A stretch of 64,000 nt of DNA from Paralithodes platypus (GCA_032716605.1 CM064492.1:53622084-53686083); one strand, 5' to 3'. Positions 46,803 to 57,285 are shown, counted from the first letter of the stretch. Notes: generated from the letters alone by a model not told the origin. Made by a program: numbers and translations.

Positions 46803-47270
46803 GGGCCAAATTGGATTTTCGGTCACGTATGTGTTTTTTGTATTATAATCCTTTTTCTCATCAGTTCCTTCATTGATTAGTGTGTTTTAAGGTGTTTTTC
46901 CTTCTGCAAATTCATTTTAACCCATTATTTTGCAATATTAAAACATGCCCCCTAAAACCATATTTTGTCATTACCCTAACCTAACAACCTAACCTAACAT
47001 GGGGGCTGCTGCCCCCAGACCCCCGCAGGGTTAGCATTGATATAGAATATGACAAAATACTAAAAATATGGTAAAAAAGTGAAAAATATTAGTTCTCAGC
47101 TGATCCAAGATGGCCGCCATTTTTCCTTCCACCCTTGTTTAACCCACAAAGTCTAAGAAAAAATAATTTAATATGCAGCGGTAAAGACATATATTGACTA
47201 TTAATACTCTATGACAAAGCTATAGTACACATTTAGAACATTATATCCCATACGTGACCGAAAATCCAAT
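46803..47270 (+). mobile_element. TIR transposon with TTAGG-like interior
   Basis: Inverted ends CAAATTGGATTTTCGGTCAC (about 46,809) and the reverse complement at about 47,244-47,270. A possible GAAAGAT duplication flanks it (about 46,795 and 47,277). The interior carries CCTAACCTAACAACCTAACC and a GGGGGCTGCTGCCCCC palindrome, resembling blocks at 224 and 5080. No coding capacity. Confidence 0.7.
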
Positions 47271-47277
47271 TTGTCCG

Positions 47278-47510
47278 AAAGATGGGTTAGGCATAAAACA
47301 ATCAAACAACCAAACTCTTCTTGTTATTCTTATTATTTGTTATTCTTTCTTTTTCGTCTTTTTCATTAATTTTCTTTGTTATTCTTTTAATTTTTACTTC
47401 TTTTTCGTCTTTTCTTTTTCTTGATTTTTTTCTTCTACCTTGGTCTTCTTCATAGAGTTTAGCACCACTTTCATTTGTTATTCCTTTCGTTTGAAGATTA
47501 GAACAGCACG
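47278..47510. other. No gene; T-rich low-complexity sequence
   Basis: TTATTCTT/TCTTTTTCG-type low complexity. Nothing else recognised. Confidence 0.5.
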
Positions 47511-47564
47511 TGAGAGAGAGAGAGTGTGAGTGAGTGAGCTGCAATTTAGCTGAGTGGGAGTGAG

Positions 47565-48055
47565 AGAGGGATGGAGAGAAAGACGTAGTGTGGAGTGGGA
47601 TGGATGTGAGAGGGTGGGTTATGAGAGGGATGGTTATGAGAGGGATGGGTTGTGAGTGTGAGAGGGATGGGTTGTGAGAGGAAGGGGTTGTGAGAAGAAT
47701 GGGTTGTGAGAGGGGTAGGTTGTGAGAGGGATGGTTTGTGAGAGAGGGATGGGTTGTGAGAGGGGTAGGTTGTGCGAGGGGTGGGTTGTGAGAGGGGTAG
47801 GTTGTGAAAGGGGTGGGTTGTGAGAGGGATGGGTTGTGAGAGGGGTAGGTTGTGAGAGGGCTGGGTTGTGAGAAGGATGGGTTGTGAGAGGGGTGGGTTG
47901 TGAGTGTGAGAGGGATGGGTGGTGAGAGGGACGGATTATGAGTGGGGTTGGTTGTGAGAGGGATGAGTTGTGAGAGGGGCGAGTTGTGAGGGGTGGGTGG
48001 TGAGAGGGATGGGTCGTGTGATAGGGGTGGGTGGTGAGCGGGATGTGTTGTGATC
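47565..48055. repeat. Minisatellite of GGGTTGTGAGAGG units
   Basis: About 30 degenerate copies of a 16-17-bp unit, GTGAGAGGGATGGGTT and close variants. Confidence 0.92.
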
Positions 48056-48122
48056 CTATTTTAGTTATCACGTATTTATTAGGCTTACAAATGATCTTTC
48101 GTGAGCAAAAGTACGATTATAC

Positions 48123-48240
48123 AACTGTGTTGATAGCGTAATGCATAAGTGCGCGGAATTTCGATGTGAGTATCCTAATTTCGACTCCTTGGAGTTCCAC
48201 ATGTATTTGTTGATTTCAATAATTGAGTTTAGAGGTAAAG
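48123..48240 (+). mobile_element. tRNA-derived SINE (SINE-C), decayed
   Basis: TGATAGCGTAATGC resembles an A box; TAATTTCGACTCCTTGGAG resembles a mutated B box. The same head with an intact B box is at 63,236-63,365 (minus). Short shared body after CCACATGTATT. A tandem AATAATATATGTAATGAGA repeat (three ~29-bp units, 48,257-48,345) follows. Confidence 0.6.
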
Positions 48241-48390
48241 TTGGTTGGTGGAAAAAACATAATAATATATGTAATGAAATTTAAAACATAATAATATATG
48301 TAATGAGATTTAAAACATAATAATATATGTAATGAGATTTAAAACTCAATATCTATGTTGTTTGTCATGTATATCCCCACTGGACTCTTC

Positions 48391-48563
<173 letters not shown>

Positions 48564-48989
48564 ACTAACAAACGAACTTGAAAATTGTCATCCAACTGGT
48601 AGCAACACACAAATACAAACCAGGTCAAGAGGAACGAGCAATTACAAAACCCCAATAATCGCACGGAAACCCAAAATCGGTGTATATACAGTATATGTGC
48701 GCAAACCCGGTACCAGTAATGAAAAACATCCACACCATAATGGGGACATGGAGGCCCAGGAAAAAAAGGTACAGTAATCTAGGAATTGACGGTGGGGAAA
48801 TGAAAACCGGAAAAAATGGAGGTCAGACATTATTGATTCACTCCCTTGGGGCTCCAACAACAGTGGTACCGGTATCTAAGGGGGTATCTAAAGGAAAACA
48901 AGCAACAACAGATCGATTGATTTTTGTTTTTCGAGGATGCTTGTAGAGGTTTAAAATAAGAAATATTTAAATGTTGGTAGGCTATTAAT
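48564..48989. other. No recognisable feature
   Basis: Unique-looking sequence with no element ends and no credible frame. Confidence 0.4.
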
Positions 48990-49124
48990 TTGTAAAAGCA
49001 ATTAATTGGAGGTCAGAGCGAGATATTTATCAAGGTTGATTTTGAACGGTTGAACAGAACAGCATTCAATAACATTGCTAGGTAGATTTACACTGAAACC
49101 ACACTGTAATATTTTGCGTGTGCA
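48990..49124 (-). pseudogene. CR1-like LINE C-terminal scrap
   Basis: Minus strand reads CGFSVNLPSNVIECCSVQPF and KINLDKYLAL, the equivalent of the WNRLPSNIV ... FKxxLDKYLA tail. SINE-B inserted directly next to it. Confidence 0.65.
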
Positions 49125-49137
49125 TAATGGAACACAG

Positions 49138-49517
49138 GGTGGATGGGACTCGTTAGCCTTGGTCAGCAACTCATCTAGGGGAGACAACCTTATACAAATC
49201 CGGGTGGATGGGACTCGTCAGCCTTGGTTGGCAACCTGTCTAGGGGAGTAAACCTGATACAAATCCGTACTACTTGCCTAAGGGTAAGACAGGTTAGTGG
49301 ATGGATTAACCGAACACCACTAGAAAAATAGTTCTAACAAGATACACAGAGGTCCTCGGAGTCGGACGGATCCTAAATTGAGTGGTCAATCCTGTAAGTC
49401 CTTCACTAAACTGGCTCGGGTTGTCCCTCTCACAGGGAATAGGTCCGCTAGGGGGCATTCTGTGTATGGCCACCCTCGTAAGGGGAGTAAGACGTCCAGC
49501 AATAGATAGATAGATAG
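49138..49517 (+). mobile_element. SINE-B, complete copy with 13-bp target duplication
   Basis: Perfect direct repeats ATAATGGAACACA at 49,125-49,137 and 49,518-49,530 bracket a 380-bp element. It has the tandem head (GGATGGGACTCGTTAGCC twice) and a CAATAGATAGATAGATAG tail. No coding potential. Same family as 39,234-39,621. Confidence 0.92.
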
Positions 49518-49576
49518 ATAATGGAACACAACTATAAGCCATTCATTATAGGTAGGTCAGAAATCGTGACCCTTAA

Positions 49577-49952
49577 GAGAGCCCACCTTGTTTTTCTTTT
49601 CTATCTCCCTCTCTCTTTGGCTTGTATCCATTCAGCCTCATTCAGCCTACTGTTTTAAGACTTTTACCCCCATCCAGGTGTCAATATTTTCCTTGGCGAG
49701 CGGTAGCGAGCCAGCATATATATATATTGGTTTTGACAGCAAGCTAAATTTGTACATTTTTCGATAGAAAAATGTTTCCGGCGAAGCCGGATTTCTCCAT
49801 ACAATGCTGGCTCGCTATCGCTCGCCAGGAAGAAATCGACACCTGGATGGGATAAACGTCTTAAAACAGTTGGCTGAATGGGGCCGAATGGATACAAGCC
49901 AGGGAAAGAGAGAAAAGGAGAGAAAGATTTAAAAAAAAAACGGTAACCCCCC
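49577..49952 (+). mobile_element. Long-palindrome TTAA MITE, family Y
   Basis: Left TTAA at 49,573-49,576; right end decayed. Arms GGCTTGTATCCATTCAG against GAATGGATACAAGCC, and the GGCTCGCTATCGCTCGCCAG core are clear. Confidence 0.8.
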
Positions 49953-50013
49953 ATAAACATTTCCATACCTATTACTTGGCTGACTTTTACCAAATGGTAG
50001 AAATAATAGCTCG

Positions 50014-50017
<4 letters not shown>

Positions 50018-50104
<87 letters not shown>
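50018..50104. repeat. (TA)n microsatellite
   Basis: About 43 uninterrupted TA units. Confidence 0.97.
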
Positions 50105-50107
<3 letters not shown>

Positions 50108-50193
50108 CCTTATAATTCCCCCAGATAATTCCTAAGCTGTATAAAATGGTCTGATGATAGCCAGAGTAAACTGTACAAATGCGTGATAATCTT

Positions 50194-50535
50194 GAAAGGG
50201 ATAACATAACCCTGCACAACATAACTATCTTCAAAGGGATAACATAACCCTGCACAACATAACTATCTTCAAAGGGATAACATAACCCTGCACAACATAA
50301 CTATCTTCAAAGGGATAACATAACCCTGCACAACATAACTATCTTCAAAGGAATAACATAACCCTGCACAACATAACTATCTTCAAAGGAATAACATAAC
50401 CCTGCACAACATAACTATCTTGAAAGGAATAACATAACCCTGCACAACATAACTATCTTCAAAGGGATAACATAACCCTGCACAACATAACTATCTTCAA
50501 AGGGATAACATAACCCTGCACAACATAACTATCTA
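50194..50535 (+). repeat. 38-bp minisatellite, nine copies
   Basis: Unit contains AAGGGATAACATAACCCTGC and ACAACATAACTATCTTC. The copies differ at one or two positions. There are no spacers between units. Confidence 0.95.
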
Positions 50536-50858
50536 TAGATAAAAAGGCTATATTTTAGTGTCTCACAGTTTGTCATATTTAACCTACATTCTCTCTCTCT
50601 CTCTCTCTGGATCGTATAGTAGTCTCTTGTTTTCTTTCTTTGTCACTCAAACTCTCTCTTCCTCCCTCTCCCTCTCTCTCACACACTCACTCTCACACTC
50701 AGTCACACTCACACTCATTCACTCTCATTCACTCACACTCTCTCTCTCCTTTTGTCAGATATTATTGGATTGTACACCCAAGCGATAGCATTTAGCAAGT
50801 TTTTGAACTAAAATCCTGAATATTTTTCACCCCAAATTATTCGCAACCAGGATATTGG

Positions 50859-50919
50859 GGCGGTTCGTTCGTGGCCACCCCTTCGGGGATCACGGCGTCA
50901 GGCAATAGATAGATAGATA
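50859..50919 (+). mobile_element. Extremely truncated RTE-like LINE/SINE 3' end
   Basis: 61 bp between GATATTGG direct repeats (50,851-50,858 and 50,920-50,927): GGCCACCCCTTCGGGGATCA, then CGGCGTCAGGCAATAGATAG. The same 3' end occurs on the minus-strand LINE at 61,860-61,905 and, in variant form, on SINE-B. Confidence 0.85.
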
Positions 50920-50927
50920 GATATTGG

Positions 50928-51324
50928 AATAAAAGTTATGTAAAAATGTCCAGCCAATAAAGGTGTGTAGCACACGGACTTGTGTGTGAGTGCATGTGTG
51001 TGTGCGTGTGTCTGTCTGTGTGTGCGCGCGCGCTTTTATAGCATTGAGTGCTTAACAGAGATATTGATAATCAAAATGGCCAGTGACCTGATTCCTGAAA
51101 CTCTCTGATCGATTGTGTTATTCTATGGGTACCCCAATGCCTCTATACGTCATGGCATGTCGGAAATTCTTCTCACTACCACCATCCAAAACACTAAATT
51201 AATTATATTTACATTTATAAGAAACTGATAGGAGGTATATTGTACAGTAACATTAGTGATAATGAGGATAGCTGACCTCTTGAGCTGTGCCCTTTAACAA
51301 TATGTTTTGCTATACATGTTTTGT
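50928..51324. other. No gene; short GT-rich patch
   Basis: TGTG/TGCGCG patch at 50,978-51,035. Nothing else is identifiable. Confidence 0.5.
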
Positions 51325-51327
51325 AAT

Positions 51328-51500
51328 ACTGTAGTACTGTATATCATGTTCCAAATACTGTAGTACTGTATATCATGTTCCAAATACTGTAGTACTGTAT
51401 ATCATCTTCCAAATACTGTAGTACTGTATATCATCTTCCAAATACTGTAGTACTGTATATCATCTTCCAAATACTGTAGTACTGTATATCATCTTCCAAA
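51328..51500 (+). repeat. 29-bp minisatellite, six copies
   Basis: Unit AATACTGTAGTACTGTATA followed by TCAT(G/C)TTCCA. Each unit contains its own TACTGTAGTACTGTA near-palindrome. Confidence 0.93.
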
Positions 51501-51524
51501 TGAGTACCGTAAGCCAAAACTCTT

Positions 51525-51600
51525 GGACATTAACCTCTATAACTCATAAACGACTAAAATAATCGAGCAAATACTTGTTACCACTGGTGTCATTAGGCTC
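51525..51600 (+). mobile_element. Family W MITE left-arm fragment
   Basis: TAACCTCTATAACTCATAAA and CGACTAAAATAATCGAGC match the arm at 40,028-40,072. Confidence 0.55.
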
Positions 51601-51734
51601 TCTTTACACTCCAATATATCCAATGCTTACCCATAACAATCATTCGGCAATACTGGAGGCAGCCGGGTTACCTGTGTTGCTTACCTGTCACTCTTAACCC
51701 TTTCTGTTACCCTTGTTGCTTACCTTTCACTCCT

Positions 51735-52195
51735 AATTCCTTCTGGTGGTTTTTCTCTGTGTGAGTGAGGGATACAAAAGGCAGAACTGCCTGTAGCGAT
51801 TGCCTCCCCCATAGTTGAAAGAGTGACATTGCCAAAATCAAGGGACGTTCGAGCCAAAATGCCTGGACACACGGAGTTTGAAGCAATTTAAGTCATAGGA
51901 AGAGGGAAAGACTGATTCTGGGAGAGAGCTCCAGAGCTCAGTTGTTGAATAGAAGAAAGACAGTAACGTTTCAATCTTGGGTTGGAGAGTTGCACAGAGT
52001 AGGGGTGGGATTGTGTTGCAAGACGGGTACCACGTACCCTACGTAGAGGAGGTGGTATACACTCGGAGAGCTCTTAGGAACACTGATTTTTGTAGTAGAG
52101 ATATAATAACGAGAGAGATGCAACATTGCGGCGGAGAGAGAGATTGCAGAGAGATGGTGAGTGGACGGGAATTAATGATACGAATTACCGGCAAC
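51735..52195 (-). pseudogene. Jockey-like LINE 3' end, inverted
   Basis: The reverse complement matches 42,740-43,160. It includes the AATTCTCC/CAACCCAAGA region, the GTGTATACCACCTCC stretch and the 3' UTR with GGGACGTTCGAGCCAAAAT. Joined at about 52,195 to an unrelated LINE on the plus strand. Confidence 0.85.
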
Positions 52196-52224
52196 GTCTT
52201 TTCAATTTTATTCTCTACTATATT

Positions 52225-52910
52225 TGGACGATGGCTGTTTAATATGTTTATGGATGGTGTGGTGAGGGAGGTGAAAATGAGAACTATGGGAAAAGGATTA
52301 GGTTTAGTAGGAAAGAATGGTAGAGAATGGGAGTTGCATCAGTTGCTATTCGCTGATGACACAGCGTTGGTGGCGGATTCGGAGGAGAAACTGCAGCGGG
52401 TAGTCAAAGAGTTTGGTGTGGTTTGTGGGAGGAGGAAACGGAAGATGAACGTCAACAAAAGTAAAGTAATGATGTGTAATAGGGGTGATCGTAGGGTGAA
52501 TCTAAATGTGAGGCTGGATGGGGAAATATTGGAACAAGTAGAGTGTTTTAAATATCTAGGAGGAACGATAAGCAGGAGTGGAGGTATGGAAATTTAGGTA
52601 AAACAGAGAGTGTGTGAAAGAAGGAAGGTTTTCGGAGCAATGGGAAGTATGTGGAAGATAAGAAATCTCGGAATGAAAGTAAAAAGTGCAATGTATCAAG
52701 GAATTGTTGTGCCAACAGTTATGTATGGGGCTGAGACATGAGCTCTAAAGGAAAAGGAGAGAAGAAAGCTGGATGTGATGGAGATGAGCTGCTTGAGGAG
52801 TATGTGTGGAGTTACTCGTAGAGACAGATTGAGGAATGAAGAGATACGTAGGAGAATGGGGCAACAGGAACATTTGTCGGCCAGAGTGGACAGAAGGGTG
52901 CTGGCTAGTG
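52225..52910 (+). pseudogene. Second RTE-like LINE family, reverse transcriptase
   Basis: The translation has LFNMFMDGVVREVKMRTMGK, LLFADDTALVADSEEKLQ (FADD box), KRKMNVNKSKVMMCNRGD and ECFKYLGGTISRSG. After a stop at about 52,597 it continues in other frames with VPTVMYGAETWALKE, MEMSCLRSMCGVTRRDRLRN and EEIRRRMG. It differs from the 16-kb and 62-kb family at many positions. The ORF stops at a MITE inserted near 52,911, just before the expected RWFGH motif. Confidence 0.82.
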
Positions 52911-53252
52911 GCAATTGTTTTGGTCAATATTTCATTTATTCATTTATTTGTTTAGTTTTCTCGCTAGACTTCCATAAAGCTTAGAAAAACACCCCTTCAA
53001 AATAAATTTGTGTTTTTTTTCGGTAGAAAAATGTTTCGGCCGAAGGCCGATTCCTCTTAAAATTACAGGCTCGCTATCGCTCGCCAGGAAATAATCGACA
53101 CCTAAATGGCACGAAAGGTCTTAAAATTGACAACGAAATGGAGCGAAAGGTGTTAAAATCGCCAAACTAATGGGCCGAAAGTATTAAAATCTAAACACCA
53201 ATTGGGCTAAACACGAGGGAGAAGGGGGCCACAAAATCCAGCCCATCCCCCC
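52911..53252 (+). mobile_element. TTAA MITE, family X
   Basis: Right TTAA at 53,253-53,256; left end decayed. Core GGCCGAAGGCC and GGCTCGCTATCGCTCGCCAG intact. It interrupts the LINE upstream. Confidence 0.8.
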
Positions 53253-53256
53253 TTAA

Positions 53257-53341
53257 TTGCTGGAAGCCCTTTTGAAACTCAATAACATCGCTTAATAGTA
53301 GCCACAATAAAGTGAAATGGACGTCGCCGGTACTGAAGGGG
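53257..53341 (+). mobile_element. Family Z MITE, right half
   Basis: Between TTAA at 53,253-53,256 and 53,342-53,345. Ends CGGTACTGAAGGGG. Lacks the left arm. Confidence 0.6.
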
Positions 53342-53345
53342 TTAA

Positions 53346-53432
53346 TACAGTGTGTTCTGAATCTGAAGCTCTCCAGTTGATTGTTCGGGCTGTTGTTGCT
53401 TGTCTTCCTTTGTATTCCTTTGTCAGCTTAGG
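53346..53432 (+). mobile_element. CR1-like LINE 3' tip
   Basis: GGGCTGTTGTTGCTTGTC followed by TTCCTTTGTATTCCTTTGT, the terminal signature of the LINEs at 10.7 and 46.2 kb. Confidence 0.65.
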
Positions 53433-53474
53433 AATGCCCTTTAAGAATCAAAGAGGTAAGTCTAACCGAATTAA

Positions 53475-53681
53475 CCCTTTGAGTACCAGCTACGTGTGTT
53501 ATGTTATATTCTAGTTATAATTAGACGATATTATGCAGCTTAGGAAGGATATGTGGTAGTTAAAAGGGTTGGTTGAGATAGTTTGAAGCCTTATTATTGG
53601 TAGAGGTCCTTCCTGTGCTGAATAAAATCGTCTAATAGTTGCCAGAATATGATGAAAAGGATGTCCCTGGTACTGAATCGG
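53475..53681 (+). mobile_element. Family Z palindromic MITE, complete
   Basis: TTAA at 53,471-53,474 and 53,682-53,685. Ends CCCTTTGAGTACCAGC and, inverted, CCGATTCAGTACCAGG. Palindromic interior TATTCTAGTTATAATTAGAC against GTCTAATAGTTGCCAGAATA. The CCCTTT terminus fits piggyBac-related MITEs. Confidence 0.8.
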
Positions 53682-53685
53682 TTAA

Positions 53686-53773
53686 CCCTCTGATTTTCCT
53701 TCCTAATCTAAATAAAGTAGTGTCCTGATAGCCAGAATATAAGGAACAAATGCGTCCTCAAAGACTGAAGGGG
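53686..53773 (+). mobile_element. Family Z MITE, shortened, sharing a TTAA with its neighbour
   Basis: Lies between the shared TTAA (53,682-53,685) and TTAA at 53,774-53,777. Right end AAGACTGAAGGGG. Contains TGATAGCCAGAATATAAGG. Confidence 0.65.
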
Positions 53774-53777
53774 TTAA

Positions 53778-53907
53778 CTCGACCCTTATACGACGTTAAT
53801 CAAATAGCTACTATAGTATGTTCATGATGAGTAGGCCAGGAAGCGATTTGATGATTATAGGTTACCATTAAGTATAGAGAAATCAGCTGATAAGGTATTC
53901 AATTTAC

Positions 53908-53948
<41 letters not shown>

Positions 53949-54440
53949 ATAATATATTCACTTACTACTTTGACACAATGTTCTGAATTATTGTTAGTTT
54001 ATCAGGTTTTTGAGGTTTATGACGCGTTGAACATTATATTCTGGCTATCATTAGACGATGCTGTTCAGCTAAGGAAGGATATATAAGGTTCAGAAGCATA
54101 CTTGAGTTGGCTTTGACACCTTAGATTCCTAGAGGTCCTTCTTAAGCTGCACGAAATCGTCTAATGATAGCTAAAAAATAATAAACGAATGCGTCTCCAT
54201 ATACTACTGAAATATTTAACTGTATCTATCCTGGAGTGGCCTTTTTGTGTTCCCCATTTGTTAACCCATTAGTTGCGTAAATTGACGAACAAAATTGAAA
54301 AATAACGTTGCCTTTAGACATTGTAAAGGCTAATCTAAGTACTCTCTATAAACAACACTCATTCTCTTCGTGTTCGTTTGGTATCAGGCGGTGCGAAGGG
54401 AAAAATATGTTTAATTAATAATACAAGGTATACAGTAGTC
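53778..54440. mobile_element. Decayed family Z copy and GA microsatellite
   Basis: (GA)n at 53,911-53,946. A palindromic Z-type copy at about 54,000-54,215 has ATTATATTCTGGCTATCATT and, inverted, GTCTAATGATAGCTA, and ends at a TTAA (54,216-54,219). The remainder shows nothing. Confidence 0.55.
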
Positions 54441-54444
54441 TTAG

Positions 54445-54900
54445 TTCTTCTGTGATTGGTTTTGTGATTGGTTCGTTAGTGATTGGTTCTGTGATTGGTT
54501 CGTTAGTAATTGGTTCATCAGTTATTGGTTGGTTCTGTGATTGGTTCTTTAGCGATTGGTTCTTCAGTGTTAGGTTTGTCAGTGATTGGTTCATATGTGA
54601 TGGTTACTTTAGTGATTGGTTCTTCTGTGATTGGTTCTTCAGTTATTGGTTCGTTAGTAATTGGTTCTTCAGTGATTGATTCTTCAGTGATACGTGCATC
54701 AGTGATTGGTTCTCCAGTGTTTGTTTCTCCATTTGATTGGTTCTTCTCGGATTCTTTCTTTAGTAATTGGTTCTTCAGTGATTAGTTCCTCTACAGTGAT
54801 TGGTTCTCTTAAGTGATTGGTTCTCTACAGTGACTGATTCTTCCGTTATTGGTTCTTCAATGATTGAGACTTTCAATTATGTGCTCTTTATTGATTGGTT
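54445..54900 (+). repeat. Degenerate ATTGG minisatellite (inverted CCAAT boxes)
   Basis: Units of 12-15 bp, GTGATTGGTTCTTCA and variants. I count 20 ATTGG motifs in about 450 bases, all in the same orientation. No other code-like property. Confidence 0.85.
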
Positions 54901-55195
54901 CCTCTTCATTGTTTTTTTTCTTCAGTCTTCCTCTTCTTTCGAAAGTTAGCCTTTCGGTATTTTTTTCCTTTTAATAGAGATGACCAAGGTTGAAATTATG
55001 AAGATATGATATGGTACTCTTTTTGGTCGGCTTGTATTGCCAGGTATCGAATGTGGTGGCGGGGTATGCAAGATGGCGGCCAGTGTAAACCAGTTGGCAT
55101 CATTCCCCTTATACTTCTGTCCTGTTTCATTGCCAACTAATCACTCCCTGTTTTCTCTCTTAAGCAACTCGTCCAACTTAATTAATAACTAGTTG

Positions 55196-55365
55196 GGCCG
55201 GGCTGGGGTTGAAAGGCGGGGTGTGATTGGCTGTTTGGGTGGGCGGGGCTAAGGGGAGAGAGGGAGGGGGCCTGTGATTGGTTAGCAGGGTTGGTAGGGG
55301 CCCTGTGATTGGTTGCCTCGCTTGCCCCCGTCGCAAGATAGGGTTCATTGTCCCTCGCTGATTGG
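55196..55365 (-). promoter_or_regulatory. Cluster of four CCAAT boxes with GC box, possible promoter
   Basis: Read on the minus strand, CCAAT pentamers occur near 55,361, 55,311, 55,278 and 55,228 (three as ACCAATCACAGG or GCCAATCA). A consensus-like GC box CCCCGCCC lies near 55,241-55,248. This GC-rich patch stands out from AT-rich surroundings. It could be a pol II promoter for a transcript outside my ability to see, or another tandem repeat based on the neighbouring ATTGG array. No gene follows in either direction. Confidence 0.4.
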
Positions 55366-55410
55366 CCCAAGTTAGTGTTTGGATTATGGCCTCAAGTTGG
55401 GGCAATATGA

Positions 55411-55412
<2 letters not shown>

Positions 55413-55444
<32 letters not shown>

Positions 55445-55452
55445 ATTGATTA

Positions 55453-55482
<30 letters not shown>
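55413..55482. repeat. (GA)n and (TG)n microsatellites
   Basis: (GA)n at about 55,415-55,441 and (TG)n at 55,453-55,480. Confidence 0.95.
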
Positions 55483-55483
<1 letters not shown>

Positions 55484-55639
55484 TATAAAATTTACAGGGA
55501 ATGGTTAGTGTCTCAAAGGCCATAAGGTCCATTCCAGGGAGATAGGCTATTAGAGGTGAAAATGGGAGATTGAATAATGCAGTACTATCATTGCGGGATG
55601 TGCAGAATACGAGCGTATTATTTTGTCTTAAGCTTTTCT

Positions 55640-56190
55640 ACTGAAGAACTAGTTACAACTTCAAAGTGAAGTTTGTTACAGGTAGAACAGATTTTATATA
55701 TGGAAAAGTTTTCACTTATTCCTTTGCTAAATCTCCTCAGCTTCAGCCATGATTATGTACTGTATACCTATCGAGAGCAAACCTATATATTGTTATAATC
55801 CACGTTGCCAAACCATTTAGTATTTTGAAAACTTCAATGAGTCGACCTTGTAGTTTACGCGTTTCCAACGAAAAACGACCGGAAGTTCTCAACCTGTCCT
55901 CGTAGCTCAATCTCCTAATCACTGGACTAAGTTTTGCAGTCTTAGCTTAGACTCTTTCTATGCATGTTTTTCTTGAGTGCTGGGTACCAAAATTTCACAG
56001 TATATTATATCCGTATTAGAGCATTATTGAGTGTAAAAACTGTCTCCATGTTCCTAAGTTTTTCCCAATCATTTCTTAGTTCTTTTCTGAACGTCAATAC
56101 ACTGCTTGGATAATTTAAGACACTGCAAATCAGAATACCAGTACCCATTTTCTTTCTAAGTCAGTCTCCTGTAGATTCTTTCCAAATTGT
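55640..56190 (-). pseudogene. Strongly decayed CR1-like LINE remnant
   Basis: Minus-strand translation across frames gives YPALKKNMHRKSL, then ELRGQVENFRSFFVGNA and STHxSFQNTKWFGNVDYN. These suggest the RPALKKD ... EDRLRTLGRFSLETRRL ... LIEVFKILNGL tail of a CR1-like ORF. Many stops. Confidence 0.45.
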
Positions 56191-56209
56191 AAGTAGTTAA
56201 GTAGTTAGA

Positions 56210-56430
56210 CTTGAGAGAGAGAGAGAAAGAGAGAGAGGTGAGCCAGACAGACAAACGAACGTGATAGGTGAGAGATTGTGTGTGTGTGTGTGTCAGAGGT
56301 AGATGTGTGTGTCAGAGAGAGAGAGAGAAAGTGAGAAGTGAGATTCAGGTGTATGTGTGTGAGATAGAGAGAGAGAGCGAGAAGTGAGATGTAGGAGTGT
56401 GTGTGACAGAGAGAGAGAGAAGGAGGAGGA
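56210..56430. repeat. GA/GT microsatellites with an AGATGTAGGAGTG-type unit
   Basis: Alternating (GA)n and (GT)n patches with GAGAAGTGAGAT repeated about three times. Confidence 0.85.
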
Positions 56431-56494
56431 GGAAGAGGAGGAATAAGAAGAAGGAAGAATAAGGAGGACTCAGAGGAGGGTAGTAAGGGATAGA

Positions 56495-56866
56495 AGATCT
56501 CTGCCATACCCATAGCTTACTCTGACTGTTCCTTTTACTTATATTTTTTCTAGATCTCAAGTGACGGCGTCTCTTCCCTGGATTGACCTCCCAATCTACC
56601 AAGATTGGAAGCCAAAGCGTCACATTTTTCCTTTGCCCCTCAACTTTCTCTTCATAATTGCTGAGGGGCACAGGGCCTTGGGTGGGGCTTTGGTTTCCCG
56701 GGCGTTTCTGCACCCTCCTCAGCTCCCCGCCATGGAGTGGCTTCGGTCACCCAGGCTTTATTGTGGTCGGCAGGGAGAGTTCTGTGGGGACGCTCGGTTA
56801 TGGCCTTGGCCTTGCTCGGGGCCTTGGGGCTGTTCGGCCAGGCAGCTTGGGGAACAACAACAACAA
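56495..56866 (+). mobile_element. SINE-A, 5'-truncated copy
   Basis: Matches 9146-9519 from GATCTCTGCCATACCCATAG to the tail GGGGAACAACAACAACAATA. Target duplication unclear (perhaps ATAGA). Confidence 0.82.
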
Positions 56867-56977
56867 TAACTATAGAGCCAGGTCCATCACAAGTAACTAA
56901 GCAGTACCCATTCATCCGTGAAATACCTTGTTAGTCCCATCAACCATAGTATTGTACACCCCTTATATACAGTAGAG

Positions 56978-57285
56978 CCCTTATATTGTAAGACCCTTAT
57001 ATACACCCTTATATGTAGCCCTTATATTGTACTGGCCTTAGCCTATACTACCCTTATATTGTAAGACCCTTATATACACCCCTTATATGTAGCCTTTATA
57101 TTGTACTGGCCTTAGCCTATACTACCCTTATATTGTAAGACCCTTATATACACCCCTTATATGTAGCCCTTATATTTTACTGGCCTTAGCCTATACTACC
57201 CTTATATTGTAAGACCCTTATATACACCCCTTATATGTAGCCTTTATATTGTACTGGCCTTAGCCTATACTACCCTTATATAAAG
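56978..57285 (+). repeat. 74-bp minisatellite, four copies
   Basis: Starts at 56,978, 57,051, 57,125 and 57,199. Unit contains CCCTTATATTGTAAGACC and TACTGGCCTTAGCCTATAC. Confidence 0.93.

Noticed and set aside
50194..50535. 38-bp array as a CRISPR
   Set aside because: The units are contiguous with no spacers.
55073..55192. 39-codon ATG frame (MAASVNQLAS...) after a good start context, upstream of the CCAAT patch
   Set aside because: Short, with no similarity that I recognise. GCAAGATGGCGGC is a frequent chance motif.
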